Assembly: GCF_026013415.1 (NCBI RefSeq)
Contig: NZ_JAPDOK010000003.1
Span: 310,001-374,000, forward strand
Origin: Sphingomonas caeni
GTDB lineage: Bacteria > Pseudomonadota > Alphaproteobacteria > Sphingomonadales > Sphingomonadaceae
Reading direction: 5' to 3'
Length of the DNA stretch: 64,000 nucleotides
Shown here: piece after piece, positions 36,571-45,763 of the stretch
How positions within the stretch are numbered: position 1 is the stretch's first letter
Layout: every line of letters begins with the position of its first letter
Program-made: the position numbers and the translations under genes
The notes under the pieces: generated by a model
Seen by the model: the letters and a program-made list of their open reading frames with translations, nothing else
The model's database searches: none
What the model was told of the DNA's origin: nothing

Positions 36571-36605
36571 GATCGGGCGGGCGGCCGTCCCTCGTCCGCC
36601 CGATC
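36571..36605 (-). terminator. Hairpin terminator of the duplicated-domain gene
   Basis: GATCGGGCGG and CCGCCCGATC form perfect 10-bp arms around a 15-base loop, 9 bases after the stop of the minus-strand gene at 36614. There is no T run, so a factor-independent role is likely but not certain. Confidence 0.5.
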
Positions 36606-36613
36606 TGAAGCGG

Positions 36614-37192
36614 TCAGAAGCCGACGGACAGCGTCTGGCCTTCCTGGCCACCGACGAAGGTCGCGGTCCCGTTCACCGAATACTCCATCGCGAAATATTT
36701 GGTGTTGCCGTAGTCGGGATCGCCGCCGAAGGTTTCGTTGGCGATCGCGATCTGGGCAGGCGCCGAGCTCTGGCCGGCGACGATGCCGCCCTGGTTGACG
36801 ATCGCCTGGCAGATCGCGGTCACGTCGAAGCCATTGTTCGGCGTGCCATAGACCGCGCGGGTGACCGAGATCGTCGAGATCGCCGACTGACCGAGCGAAG
36901 GCTGGGCCGATGTGGCGAAGTAATAGGAGGGCGGCGAAGTCGGGATCAGGTCGATCGTCTGACCTTCCGCGCACGCCAAACCAACGGGATTGCCGTTGTT
37001 CACGCTCGGCGAGGTGTACCAGACGATGAAATATTTGGTCGAGCCCGGATCGGGGTCGCCGAAACTGGCATTGTTGGCGGTCACGTCGTCATTGCCGGAC
37101 GCTGTGAGGCTGGTCACCTGGCTGGTGACGTCGGCCCCCTTGTTGTTGGATGCGTAGACCGCCAGCATGATTGTCAGATTGGGATTGGCCAT
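36614..37192 (-). CDS. Internally duplicated DVT / FGDPD-module protein, unknown
   Basis: 192 aa, ATG with GAGGA about 8 bases upstream. It consists of two copies of one ~90-residue module. Copy 1: MLAVYASNNKGADVTSQV...NNASFGDPDPGSTKYFIVWYT...AEGQTIDL. Copy 2: TRAVYGTPNNGFDVTAIC...ANETFGGDPDYGNTKYFAMEYS...QEGQTLSV. No signal peptide and a strongly acidic, Asn/Thr/Ser-rich composition. The Y-x(n)-DVT ... DP-x-G-x-x-K ... Y pattern faintly recalls the C-terminal DUF3395 domain of DNAJC11-type proteins; this is a pattern match by eye only. Its promoter lies in a noticeably AT-rich spacer. Confidence 0.75.
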   Translation of the reverse strand: MANPNLTIMLAVYASNNKGADVTSQVTSLTASGNDDVTANNASFGDPDPGSTKYFIVWYTSPSVNNGNPVGLACAEGQTIDLIPTSPPSYYFATSAQPSLGQSAISTISVTRAVYGTPNNGFDVTAICQAIVNQGGIVAGQSSAPAQIAIANETFGGDPDYGNTKYFAMEYSVNGTATFVGGQEGQTLSVGF

Positions 37193-37481
37193 AGGTTTGT
37201 CCTCTGATTTGAATCAATACATAAATACTGATCTATTGATCTTGAGGCGGCCCAATTGTAAAAATACGACGAGAGTCGATTGAAGAATAAATATCTTCAG
37301 ATATGCAATTTCACTACGACTCGAAGGCATTAATTCTGCACTTGAATCCGCAAGCATCGCAAGCAATTTAAATTTCATTCAGTTGATATTTACGGGCCAA
37401 GCGATGCACTGAGCTGTCGCTGGCGTACTCGGATGCCGCGCGGCAATTGCCTCGCCGGGCCAATCCGCCTAACTCCGCGTC
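37193..37481. promoter_or_regulatory. AT-rich divergent promoter region
   Basis: 289 bases between divergent genes, far richer in A+T than the rest (e.g. AATAAATATCTTCAGATATG and CAATTTAAATTTCATTCAGT). It includes the small palindromes ATATCTTCAGATAT and AAATTTAAATT-like runs. No gene seen. Probably binds an AT-preferring protein or is recently acquired; this is inference. Confidence 0.5.
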
Positions 37482-38657
37482 ATGTTGGCGGGATTGATTT
37501 TCGCGATTGACGAGGCGGTGGACCGGCCGGGGACGCTGGCGGCGACCTTGCCGTTCGGGGGCATGACCCTGCTCGAATATCAGGTGCGGCTGCTGACCGG
37601 CGCCGGGGCGGGGCAAGTGATGGTCGCGGTGGGGCGGATGACCCCGGCGCTGCTCAACGCGGTCAATCGCGCGGTGAAGCGCGGGGCGCATGTCGAGGTG
37701 GTGCGATCGGCCGAGGAAGCCTCGGAGAAGATCCCGCCCGATGCGCGCGTGCTGGTGCTCGCCGACGGGCTGGTGACGACCGATCCCGTCATCGATCGCA
37801 TGGCGGCGGAGGGCGCGGAGGCGCTGCTCGTGACCGACGATCCGCAGTCCCCCGCGGCGATCGAGCGGCTCGACATGAAGGATTGCTGGGCGGGGATCGC
37901 GAGGGTGACGGGCAAGCAGCTCGGCGAGATCGCGACGATGCCCGCCGATTACGACTTTCAGTCGGCGCTGCTGCGCGTCGCGGTGCAGGCCGGGGCCGAG
38001 CATGTGATGCTGACCCCGGGCTGGGCGAAGAGCGGGCATGTCGTCGAGCGCAGCGCGGGAGCGCTGGCGACGCGCGGCAATGCGGTGCTCGCCGCGCTGA
38101 CCGAACGGCGGACGAGCTGGGCCGACCGCTGGGTGTTCAACCGGATCGCGCGGATGACGCTGCCATGGCTGACCACGCGCAACGTGCCGGGATGGGCGCT
38201 GGAGGCGGGCGGGATCGCGCTGGCGCTGGGCGCGCTCGGCGGGATCGGCTGGGGCTGGCCGGGCGCGGGGATGGTGGCGGCTCTGGTATCGGCGGCGTTG
38301 CTCGCGGGTGGCGCGGCGATGGCGGCGCTGGGCGGTCAGCCGAAGCGCGCCGATGCGATGGAGATCGGCATCACGATCCTGTTCGGCGCGGCGACTTTGG
38401 CCGTGGGGGCGATGACGCGGATCGGGACCGGGGACTGGACTCCGTTCGTGCTCGCGATCGTCGCGGTTGCGGCACAAATACTGGTCGAGCGGTCGCCCGT
38501 ACGGCACAAGCGCTGGTGGTCGAGCCCCGCCGCGCACCTGCTCGCGCTCACGCCGTTCGTGCTCGCCCATTGCGCCACGATCGGTCTTGCCGGAATCGCG
38601 ACATATGCATTCGCGACCCTGGCCGCGGCGGTTGAGGGCAGCCGCGAAAAAGCTTAG
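37482..38657 (+). CDS. Nucleotidyltransferase-like N-domain fused to a membrane domain
   Basis: 391 aa. Residues 1-180 look like a MobA/IspD-type nucleotidyltransferase fold: GTLAATLPFGGMTLLEYQVRLLTGAGAGQVMVAVG, ARVLVLADGLVTTDPVIDRM. The C-terminal half has four or five hydrophobic helices. The architecture is reminiscent of the bifunctional inositol-1-phosphate cytidylyltransferase / CDP-alcohol transferase proteins, but the CDP-alcohol motif DGxxAR...GxxxDxxxD is absent, so the membrane half is either a different family or degenerate. Function unknown. It lies 36 bp upstream of the DUF2336 gene. Confidence 0.65.
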   Translation: MLAGLIFAIDEAVDRPGTLAATLPFGGMTLLEYQVRLLTGAGAGQVMVAVGRMTPALLNAVNRAVKRGAHVEVVRSAEEASEKIPPDARVLVLADGLVTTDPVIDRMAAEGAEALLVTDDPQSPAAIERLDMKDCWAGIARVTGKQLGEIATMPADYDFQSALLRVAVQAGAEHVMLTPGWAKSGHVVERSAGALATRGNAVLAALTERRTSWADRWVFNRIARMTLPWLTTRNVPGWALEAGGIALALGALGGIGWGWPGAGMVAALVSAALLAGGAAMAALGGQPKRADAMEIGITILFGAATLAVGAMTRIGTGDWTPFVLAIVAVAAQILVERSPVRHKRWWSSPAAHLLALTPFVLAHCATIGLAGIATYAFATLAAAVEGSREKA

Positions 38658-38693
38658 TCTCGTCTTAAGGACACTCCCGCTAGTTTGAGGTCG

Positions 38694-39812
38694 ATGTCGG
38701 ACAATCCCGTCGACACGCGCGATGGCGCTACCATCGGCGCGAAAAGGCTGCTTGCCCGGGCGGCGGCCGCGGACGTGCGCGCGTTTCACGCGCTGATGAT
38801 CGCGGTTGACGATTTCTTCCTGCCAGAGGAGTCGCGGCTCGACGAGCGGACCCGGTCGGCGCTGGCGATGCTGGTGCGCTCGCTGGTGGAGACGGTGGAA
38901 GCCGAGATTCGCGAGCATGGCGCGCGTCTGCTGGGCGCGCGGGGCGAGGCCGCGCTTGCCGGCAAGCTTGCCGACGAGCGCGTGCCGGTGCTGGCGCGGC
39001 TCTCCAAATCGGGGCTGCTGCGCGATCCCGAACTGATGGCCGAGCTGATCGCGCGGGTGCGCCAGGAATTGCTGGGCAATGCGCTGCCGATGCAGGGGGC
39101 GGTCGATCCCGAAAGGCCGAGCCTCATCAACCGCTTCGTTCAGCATCCCGACCGAGTCGTGGCGGCAGGCGCGATGGCGGTGCTGATCGCCGAGTCGCGC
39201 CGGCGCGGCGGTCCCGAATCGGGACAGCTGACTCAGACCGAGCTGCCCGCCGAGCTGCACCACCGGATGATCTGGTGGGTCGCGGCCGCGCTGCGCGAAC
39301 GCGTTGCCGAGGGTGCGGAAGGCGGAGTGGATCCGCTCGACAAGGCCCTGTCCGACGCGGCGCAGCGCAGCCTCAGCGCCTATGACGAGGGCGACCGGCT
39401 GGAGGCGACCGCGATGCGCTTCGCCGCTGCGATCGACGCGCAGCCGGGCGAATTGCCCCAATTGCTGGTGGAATCGCTGGGCGACCGTCGGATCGTGCTG
39501 TTCACCGCCTTGCTCGCGCACGCGCTGGGGGTGGGGTATGCGCTCGCCCGCGACGTGGTGGTCGATCCGGCGGGGGACCGGCTGTGGCTGGCGCTGCGCG
39601 CGCTCGACCTGACGCGCGATACCGTCGCCAAGATTGGCTATGCGCTGTGCGAGGCCGATCCTCGGCGCGATCTCGAGAGCTTCGCCGATACGCTGGATTC
39701 GATCGCCGCGATCGATGCGGGCGAGGCGCGGACCGCGCTGGCGCCGATGAAGCTTCATCCCGATTACCGGGCCGCCGTGCTGGCGCTGGGCCGCGCCGGA
39801 GGGGGGGCGTGA
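38694..39812 (+). CDS. DUF2336-domain protein
   Basis: 372 aa from an ATG with GAGG upstream. The all-helical repeat-rich protein matches DUF2336: DERVPVLARLSKSGLLRDPELMAELIARVRQE, then LPQLLVESLGDRRIVLFTALLAHALGVGYALARDVVVDPAGDRLWLALRALDL. DUF2336 proteins are common in alphaproteobacteria, often near signalling genes, with no settled biochemical role. Its stop overlaps the start of the kinase-like gene (GTGA), so the two are probably partners. Confidence 0.8.
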   Translation: MSDNPVDTRDGATIGAKRLLARAAAADVRAFHALMIAVDDFFLPEESRLDERTRSALAMLVRSLVETVEAEIREHGARLLGARGEAALAGKLADERVPVLARLSKSGLLRDPELMAELIARVRQELLGNALPMQGAVDPERPSLINRFVQHPDRVVAAGAMAVLIAESRRRGGPESGQLTQTELPAELHHRMIWWVAAALRERVAEGAEGGVDPLDKALSDAAQRSLSAYDEGDRLEATAMRFAAAIDAQPGELPQLLVESLGDRRIVLFTALLAHALGVGYALARDVVVDPAGDRLWLALRALDLTRDTVAKIGYALCEADPRRDLESFADTLDSIAAIDAGEARTALAPMKLHPDYRAAVLALGRAGGGA

Positions 39813-41227
39813 ACGCGATCGATTCCTCGCTCCCCACCGCCATCGGGCACATCGATTCGGAGGGCCGGCTGCTCGATGCCGAGGCCCGGCTCGCCGAGCT
39901 GAACGCGCGCGCTGGCGGGGCGATCGGGCAGGCGCTGGCGGTGCCGCAGATCGCCACCCTCGCGAGGCTGGCGCAACGGCTGGGGATCGGCATCTCGCGC
40001 AACGTGATCGCCGCCGATGGCGAGGACGATCTGGAACTCTGGGTGCGCGCCGAGCCTCAGGACGGCGGGGTGCGGCTCGAGGTGAGCGGGTGGCGGCTGC
40101 GGCCGCTGTGGCGCGCGGTGGCGACCGAACCCGAGCGCGACGGGGATTTCTTCCGTTCGGCTGCCGATTGGCTGTGGGAGACCGATGCGTCGCTGCGCAT
40201 CACCTTCCTCTCGATCGAGGCGGGTGCGCGTTACGGCTTCGATACCAGCGCGATGCTGGGGCAGCCGCTGACCCGGCTGTTTGCGCTCGAAGAGGATGAG
40301 ACGGGCAATTTGCCGATCCTGAGCGCGGTGGCGGCGCAGGCGCGGTTCGACGGGCAGAAGGCGGAATTGCGCGGCACAGGCCGGATGGTGCGGCTCGATG
40401 CGACGCCGCGCACCGATCCGGGCGGTCGTTTCGCAGGGTTCGTCGGCGCGGCGCACATGCTCGATCTGATCGAGCCGGTGGCGCCCAAGGTCGATGCGCC
40501 GGTGCCGGCGACGCCGTTCGGAGGCTTCCCGGACTCGTTCAGCCAGCGGCTCGACCGGGCGCTGCGCGGACCGCTGGGCAAGATCATCGCCAATGCGGAT
40601 TCGATCAGCGCGCAGACCGAGGGGCCGCTCAAGCCCGATTATGCCGAATATGCCAGCGACATCGCCAATGCCGGGCGGCATCTGCTCGGGCTGGTCGACG
40701 ATCTGGTCGATTTGCAGGCGATCGAGCGCGACGATTTCAGCACCGCTTCGGAGCCAATCGATCTGGCCGACGTCGCGCGGCGGGCGGGCGGGCTGCTCGC
40801 GGTGCGTGCTGCTCAAGCGGAAGTGCGGGTCGACAAGCCCTCGGCGAGCGAGGCGATGCCGGTGACCGGCGAATTCCGCCGCGCCTTGCAGGTGCTGGTC
40901 AATCTGATCGGCAACGCGGTGCGCTATTCGCCGCCGGGCGCGATGGTGTGGATCCGGCTCGAGCGCGACGGCGATATGGGCTGCGTGATCGTCGCCGATC
41001 AGGGCAAGGGCATCGCGTTCGAGGATCAGGAGCGCATCTTCGAGAAGTTCGGCCGCGTCGACCCGACCGAGCCTGGCGGGAGCGGGCTGGGGCTCTATAT
41101 CGCGCGGAGGCTGGCGCGGGCGATGGGCGGCGACCTGAGCGTGGACAGCGCCCCGGGCATGGGCGCGCGCTTCATCTTCACGCTTCCCTATCGTGATCCG
41201 GTGCGCGGGGCGGCTTTCGGGGCGTGA
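39809..41227 (+). CDS. PAS / histidine-kinase-like protein lacking the phospho-acceptor His
   Basis: 472 aa from a GTG overlapping the DUF2336 stop. A PAS-type domain (DWLWETDASLRITFLSIEAGARYGFD) lies near residues 110-200. The dimerisation helix reads LDRALRGPLGKIIANADSI (~249): where family members have SHELRTPL, the catalytic His is replaced by Arg. The ATPase domain is intact: N box NLIGNAVRYSPPG (~365), G1 DQGKGI (~398), FEKFGR and G2 GGSGLGLYIARRLARAMGG (~424). It binds ATP in principle but cannot autophosphorylate in the usual way. No transmembrane segment. It may act as a pseudokinase or ATP-controlled scaffold (inference). Confidence 0.82.
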   Translation: MNAIDSSLPTAIGHIDSEGRLLDAEARLAELNARAGGAIGQALAVPQIATLARLAQRLGIGISRNVIAADGEDDLELWVRAEPQDGGVRLEVSGWRLRPLWRAVATEPERDGDFFRSAADWLWETDASLRITFLSIEAGARYGFDTSAMLGQPLTRLFALEEDETGNLPILSAVAAQARFDGQKAELRGTGRMVRLDATPRTDPGGRFAGFVGAAHMLDLIEPVAPKVDAPVPATPFGGFPDSFSQRLDRALRGPLGKIIANADSISAQTEGPLKPDYAEYASDIANAGRHLLGLVDDLVDLQAIERDDFSTASEPIDLADVARRAGGLLAVRAAQAEVRVDKPSASEAMPVTGEFRRALQVLVNLIGNAVRYSPPGAMVWIRLERDGDMGCVIVADQGKGIAFEDQERIFEKFGRVDPTEPGGSGLGLYIARRLARAMGGDLSVDSAPGMGARFIFTLPYRDPVRGAAFGA

Positions 41228-41311
41228 AATCTTCCGGACACATACCGGACCCCGCGTTATTCCTAGTTTAACCACCCGGGATTATCCCCTGTTTCAGGGA
41301 GGGTTCCGGGA

Positions 41312-41737
41312 ATGTCGGGTCAGGCTGCGGTCAACGGGTACGTGCCCCCTGCGCATCAGCGCGAGGTCGATGCCATGCTGGCCGAAATCCGCGCCCAGGC
41401 TGCCCAAGCGGCGTTGCCCCCCTCCGCGACCCCGATCAAGCGCCCTTTGTTTCGCGAGCCGCCGCCGCGTCCCACGGCCTCCAATGATCCGATCGATTTC
41501 CGCATCGCCGAGGAGCTCGACACGATCCGCCGCCGGCTCGACCAGATCGGCGATGCACTGATCGGCGACCCGATCCTGCTCCACCGCCACGCCATGGCGC
41601 TGCAGGGGATCGACCTGACCAACCAGATTCTCGCGCACCTGGCCGAAGTCATCAAGGCAGCGGACAAGGCGGCGGGGGTCGAGGCGGTGAAGATGGACGA
41701 CCTGCGCGCGCGGCTGAAGCGGCAGACGGGGCTCTAA
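41312..41737 (+). CDS. Small helical protein, unknown
   Basis: 141 aa; strong AGGGAGGG about 9 bases before the ATG. Proline-rich N-terminus, then two long amphipathic helices (DFRIAEELDTIRRRLDQIGDALIGD and LQGIDLTNQILAHLAEVIKAADKA). No family recognised. It follows the kinase-like gene on the same strand and could share its transcript. Confidence 0.7.
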   Translation: MSGQAAVNGYVPPAHQREVDAMLAEIRAQAAQAALPPSATPIKRPLFREPPPRPTASNDPIDFRIAEELDTIRRRLDQIGDALIGDPILLHRHAMALQGIDLTNQILAHLAEVIKAADKAAGVEAVKMDDLRARLKRQTGL

Positions 41738-41780
41738 CCCGGCACTCGCCTTCTGCGCCCCGCGGCGCTAGCATTTTCCC

Positions 41781-41981
41781 ATGGCCGACTATGTCTGGGC
41801 GCTGCTTGGAGCGGCGATCGGAGCGACGATCCTGTCGCGGGGCCTTTTGCGCGGCGCCCTGGTCTGGGGGGATCGCGCGGTGACGCGGGCGCGCCAGCCC
41901 GGGGCCTATTGGATCGTGATGGTGCTCGCGGGCATCTTGATCGTGCACGGCGCTTGGTATTTGGCGCGCGGCTGGGGCTGA
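41781..41981 (+). CDS. Small membrane protein, two helices, unknown
   Basis: 66 aa with two hydrophobic segments, VWALLGAAIGATILSRGLL and YWIVMVLAGILIVHGAWYLA, joined by a basic loop. No family named. It lies between the helical protein and the EF-hand gene on the same strand. Confidence 0.6.
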   Translation: MADYVWALLGAAIGATILSRGLLRGALVWGDRAVTRARQPGAYWIVMVLAGILIVHGAWYLARGWG

Positions 41982-42032
41982 CATTCGCCATTCGCATGTG
42001 CGAAAGAGGGCGACGAATCCGGGGAATTTTCG

Positions 42033-42587
42033 ATGCTTGTCCTGCTTGCCCTTCCTGCACTGATAATCGTTGCCGCTCCGGCGGCCGACCGGCTGTTCGT
42101 CAGCCCGATGGGCGAGCCCTTTGTCGGCGACAAGGCCAATCCGCCCGCGCTCACCTGGTTCAACGGCGCCGATGCGGACAAGGACGGCAAGGTCAGCATC
42201 TACGAGTTCGAGGACGACGCGCAGCGTTTCTTCAAGACGCTCGACCTCGATCACAGCGGCGAGATCGATCCGCAGGAGAATGAGCGCTACGAGCTGCTGA
42301 TCCAGCAGGCGATCAGCGATTCGGGCGGCGGCGTCGGCCGCGGAATGGACCGCGGCTACGACCCCGAGGCCGACGGCATGATCAAGCCGAACGTGACCTA
42401 TGTGCGGCGCGGCGGCGCTTCGTCGTACAATTGGCTGGGGATCCCGCAGCCGGTGATGTCGGCCGACACCAATTTCAACCGCGGCGTGACCGCGCAGGAA
42501 TTCGACCGCGCGGCGATCACCCGCTTCCGCCTGCTCGACACCAATGGCGACGGCAATCTGGACAAGGCGGAATTGCCGAAGAGCTGA
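42033..42587 (+). CDS. Secreted four-EF-hand calcium-binding protein
   Basis: 184 aa with a short leader (LVLLALPALIIVAAPAA). Four EF-hand-type loops: D47-E58 (DADKDGKVSIYE), D71-E82 (DLDHSGEIDPQE), D145-E156 (DTNFNRGVTAQE) and D169-E180 (DTNGDGNLDKAE). Loops 1, 2 and 4 keep good ligands; loop 3 is weaker (Phe and Arg at usual ligand places). A periplasmic calcium-binding or calcium-buffering role is likely. It should be exported by Sec; the leader is short. Confidence 0.82.
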   Translation: MLVLLALPALIIVAAPAADRLFVSPMGEPFVGDKANPPALTWFNGADADKDGKVSIYEFEDDAQRFFKTLDLDHSGEIDPQENERYELLIQQAISDSGGGVGRGMDRGYDPEADGMIKPNVTYVRRGGASSYNWLGIPQPVMSADTNFNRGVTAQEFDRAAITRFRLLDTNGDGNLDKAELPKS

Positions 42588-42739
42588 GCGGTTGCATCGA
42601 TCTTCAGCCCATGGCGGGCTGCAAATGGCGTTTTCCCGCGCTTCCGGTGCTCACGTGCCTTGAGCACGCTGCGCTCCGGGTCGCGGCAAACCACCATTTT
42701 CGCCGCGCCCTGAGCTGAATCTCGACGCAACCGTAGCGC

Positions 42740-42958
42740 TCAATCCTCGCCTTTCTTGCGCGTCGCCGGCACCAGCCGGACGCCCGCCACCAGGATCGCG
42801 CTGAGGAAGGCGAGGATGCCGCCGCGCGTGATCCAGACATGGTTGTCGACCATGAAGCTGCTGGGGGGATAACGGATCACGCCGAGCCCCTGGAGCATGA
42901 AGATCATGCCCGCGATGAAGCCGATGATGCCGGCGAAGATCAGGATTTGCTGGCGCAT
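42740..42958 (-). CDS. Small two-helix membrane protein
   Basis: 72 aa. GGAGGACCCG precedes the ATG, a strong ribosome site. Two hydrophobic segments, ILIFAGIIGFIAGMIFMLQG and ITRGGILAFLSAILVAGVRL, with a short YPPSSFMVDNHVW loop between them. Such small proteins are common in sphingomonads, with no function given. It lies 26 bp downstream of gltA and is probably co-transcribed. The gap 42588-42739 shows nothing else. Confidence 0.7.
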   Translation of the reverse strand: MRQQILIFAGIIGFIAGMIFMLQGLGVIRYPPSSFMVDNHVWITRGGILAFLSAILVAGVRLVPATRKKGED

Positions 42959-42984
42959 CGGGTCCTCCGTTAGCGCCAATAGCC

Positions 42985-44262
42985 TCAGCGCTTGTCCACC
43001 GCCACATAATCGCGCTGCACCGGGCCGGTGTAAAGCTGGCGCGGGCGGCCGATCTTCTGGTCGGGGTCCGAAATCATCTCGTTCCATTGCGCGACCCAGC
43101 CCACGGTGCGGGCGAGCGCGAACAAAGCGGTGAACATGGTGGTCGGGAAGCCGATCGCCGAGAGGATCACGCCCGAATAGAAATCGACGTTCGGGAACAG
43201 CTTCTTCTCGATGAAATAATCGTCCTTGAGCGCCATTTCCTCGAGCTGGAGCGCGACGTCGAACAGCGGATCGGTGACGTTGAGCGCAGTCAGCACTTCG
43301 CGGACGGTCTTCTGCATCACGGTCGCGCGGGGGTCGTAGTTTTTGTACACGCGGTGGCCGAAGCCCATCAGGCGGAACGGATCGTTCTTGTCCTTGGCGC
43401 GGGCGATATATTCGGGGATGCGCTCCGGACGGCCGATCTCGCGCAGCATGTTGAGCGCTGCCTCGTTGGCGCCGCCATGCGCGGGGCCCCAGAGGCAGGC
43501 GATGCCCGCGGCGATGCACGCGAAGGGGTTCGCGCCCGACGAACCGGCGAGGCGCACGGTCGAGGTCGAGGCGTTCTGCTCGTGATCGGCGTGGAGGATG
43601 AAGATGCGGTCGAGCGCGCGCTCGACCACCGGGTTCACGACATATTCCTCGGCGGGCACGCCGAAGGTCATGCGCAGGAAGTTGCCGGTGTAGGACAGCG
43701 AGTTCTTCGGATACACGAAGGGCTGACCGATCGTGTATTTATACGCCATCGCCGCGATCGTCGGCATCTTCGCGATGAGGCGATGCGAGGCCACCATGCG
43801 CTGATACGGATCGGTGATGTCGGTCGAATCGTGATAAAAGGCCGAGAGCGCGCCGACGATACCGCACATCACCGCCATCGGATGCGCATCGCGCCGGAAG
43901 CCGCGATAGAAGGTCGCGAGCTGCTCGTGCAGCATGGTGTGGCGGGTGATGGTGTAGCTGAACTTGTCGAGCTCCTCCTTGTTCGGCAGCTCGCCGTTGA
44001 GGAGGAGGTAGCTCACCTCCATGAAGCTCGAATGCTCCGCGAGCTGGCCGATCGGATAGCCGCGATGGAGCAGCACGCCCTCGTCGCCGTCGATGAAGGT
44101 CAGGCCCGATTCGCAGCTCGCGGTCGAGGTGAAGCCGGGGTCGTAGGTGAACATCCCCGTATTCGCATAGAGCTTGCGGATGTCGATCACGTCCGGACCC
44201 GTGCTGCCGGACATCACGCCATAATCGCGATCGCCGATCTTGATCGAGGTGCCGTCGGTCAT
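42985..44262 (-). CDS. gltA: Citrate synthase
   Basis: 425 aa from ATG 44262 ([19 protein letters not shown]), preceded by AAAGGA. Family motifs: [41 protein letters not shown], then [16 protein letters not shown] (active-site His and Arg), and a C-terminal [14 protein letters not shown] with the catalytic Asp. It condenses acetyl-CoA with oxaloacetate at the head of the TCA cycle. It sits 16 bp downstream of gltX on the same strand. The longer frame to 44493 overlaps gltX and is not used. Confidence 0.96.
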   Translation of the reverse strand: MTDGTSIKIGDRDYGVMSGSTGPDVIDIRKLYANTGMFTYDPGFTSTASCESGLTFIDGDEGVLLHRGYPIGQLAEHSSFMEVSYLLLNGELPNKEELDKFSYTITRHTMLHEQLATFYRGFRRDAHPMAVMCGIVGALSAFYHDSTDITDPYQRMVASHRLIAKMPTIAAMAYKYTIGQPFVYPKNSLSYTGNFLRMTFGVPAEEYVVNPVVERALDRIFILHADHEQNASTSTVRLAGSSGANPFACIAAGIACLWGPAHGGANEAALNMLREIGRPERIPEYIARAKDKNDPFRLMGFGHRVYKNYDPRATVMQKTVREVLTALNVTDPLFDVALQLEEMALKDDYFIEKKLFPNVDFYSGVILSAIGFPTTMFTALFALARTVGWVAQWNEMISDPDQKIGRPRQLYTGPVQRDYVAVDKR

Positions 44263-44278
44263 CGCATCTATCCTTTCG

Positions 44279-45700
44279 TTAGGCCGGTACGCCCATCTGA
44301 TCGGAAATGCGGCCCAGGCTTTCGTCGCGCCCCAGCAGAACCAGGACGTCGAAAATCCCAGGGGAAGTCCGTTTGCCCGTGAGCGCGGCCCGAAGGGGCT
44401 GCGCGACCTGGCCAAGCTTGACCCCCGCATCTTCCGCGACCGTGCGTACCGCCGCTTCGAGCGTCTCCGTATCCCAGCTTTGCGCCGCGTCAAGCGCGGC
44501 GTGCAATTGGACCAGGAGCGACCGTGCCGCGCCCTCTAGCAGAGGTGCCGCGTCCGCGTCCAATTCCAGTGGGCGGGTGCGAAACAGGAACTCGGCGCCG
44601 GCCGTCAACTCAAGGAGATTCGCGGCGCGGGGCTTCAGCTCGGCCATGCTGCGGCGCAGAAGGTCGAGCTGCGATTCGCCGAGTTCAAAACCGAGTCGCG
44701 CGGCGACGAGACCGGCGAGCCGGCTATCGTCGGCGGCGCGGATATAGTGACCGTTCAGGTTCTCCAGCTTCTTCAAATCGAACCGGCTTGGTGATTTTCC
44801 GACTGCGTCGATATCGAACCATTCGACGGCCTGCTCGCGGCTGATGATCTCGTCATCGCCATGCCCCCAGCCGAGGCGGAGCAGATAATTGAACAGCGCC
44901 TCGGGCAGGATCCCCATCTCGTCGCGATAGGCATCGACGCCGAGCGCGCCGTGACGCTTCGAGAGCTTGGCACCGTCCGAGCCGTGGATCAGCGGGATAT
45001 GGGCGTAGACGGGCTCGGGCCAGCCCATCGCGCGGTAGATCGGCAGCTGGCGGAAAGCGTTGTTGAGGTGATCGTCGCCGCGGATGACGTGGGTGACGCC
45101 CATGTCGTGATCGTCGACCACCACCGCGAGCATATAGGTGGGCGTGCCGTCCGAGCGGAGCAGGACGAGATCGTCGATCTCGCTGTTCTGGACGGTGACC
45201 TCGCCCTGGACGCGGTCATGGATCGTGGTGGCGCCTTCGCTTGGGGCCTTGAGGCGGACGACGAAGGGCTTGCCCTCCTCGTTCGGAGTCTTGTCGCGCC
45301 AGGGCGAGCGGATGCGGAGCGGCTTCTTGTTGGCCTCGGCCTCGGCGCGCATCGCGGCGAGCTCGTCCTGGGTCAGGTAGCAGCGATAGGCCGCGCCCTT
45401 CTCGACCATTTCGTGCGCGACCGCGGCGTGGCGATCGGCGCGGGTGAACTGATAGGTTTCGTCGCCGTCCCAATCGAGGCCGAGCCAGCGCATCCCGTCG
45501 AGGATCGCCTCGATCGCGGGCTGGGTCGAGCGGGCGCGGTCAGTATCCTCGATCCGCAGCAGGAACTTGCCGCCATGGTGACGGGCATAGAGGAGGTTGA
45601 ACAAGGCAGTGCGTGCGCCGCCGATGTGCAGAAAGCCCGTCGGAGACGGCGCGAAACGGGTGACGACAGCGGTGCTGCCGGTATCAGATGTTGCGCTCAA
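44279..45700 (-). CDS. gltX: Glutamyl-tRNA synthetase
   Basis: 473 aa. HIGG at residues 25-28 ([17 protein letters not shown]) and KLSKR ([12 protein letters not shown]) mark a class I enzyme. The start is a TTG at 45700 with GGGAG nine bases upstream; no in-frame ATG precedes the conserved TRFAPSPTG core, and the next ATG (residue 69) would cut into it. Alphaproteobacterial genomes often carry two gltX genes, some charging tRNA-Gln as well; specificity cannot be read here. It is divergent from comEC across a large nested palindrome. Confidence 0.93.
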   Translation of the reverse strand: MSATSDTGSTAVVTRFAPSPTGFLHIGGARTALFNLLYARHHGGKFLLRIEDTDRARSTQPAIEAILDGMRWLGLDWDGDETYQFTRADRHAAVAHEMVEKGAAYRCYLTQDELAAMRAEAEANKKPLRIRSPWRDKTPNEEGKPFVVRLKAPSEGATTIHDRVQGEVTVQNSEIDDLVLLRSDGTPTYMLAVVVDDHDMGVTHVIRGDDHLNNAFRQLPIYRAMGWPEPVYAHIPLIHGSDGAKLSKRHGALGVDAYRDEMGILPEALFNYLLRLGWGHGDDEIISREQAVEWFDIDAVGKSPSRFDLKKLENLNGHYIRAADDSRLAGLVAARLGFELGESQLDLLRRSMAELKPRAANLLELTAGAEFLFRTRPLELDADAAPLLEGAARSLLVQLHAALDAAQSWDTETLEAAVRTVAEDAGVKLGQVAQPLRAALTGKRTSPGIFDVLVLLGRDESLGRISDQMGVPA

Positions 45701-45763
45701 CCGCGCTTGCTCCCAGCATGAAAATCGATGGCCAGTTCAGCCGCCGAGGCCCTAGGGCTTAAA

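Noticed and set aside
42588-42739. Gene in the gap after the EF-hand gene
   Set aside because: Only antisense-like frames with no start, ribosome site or recognisable protein.
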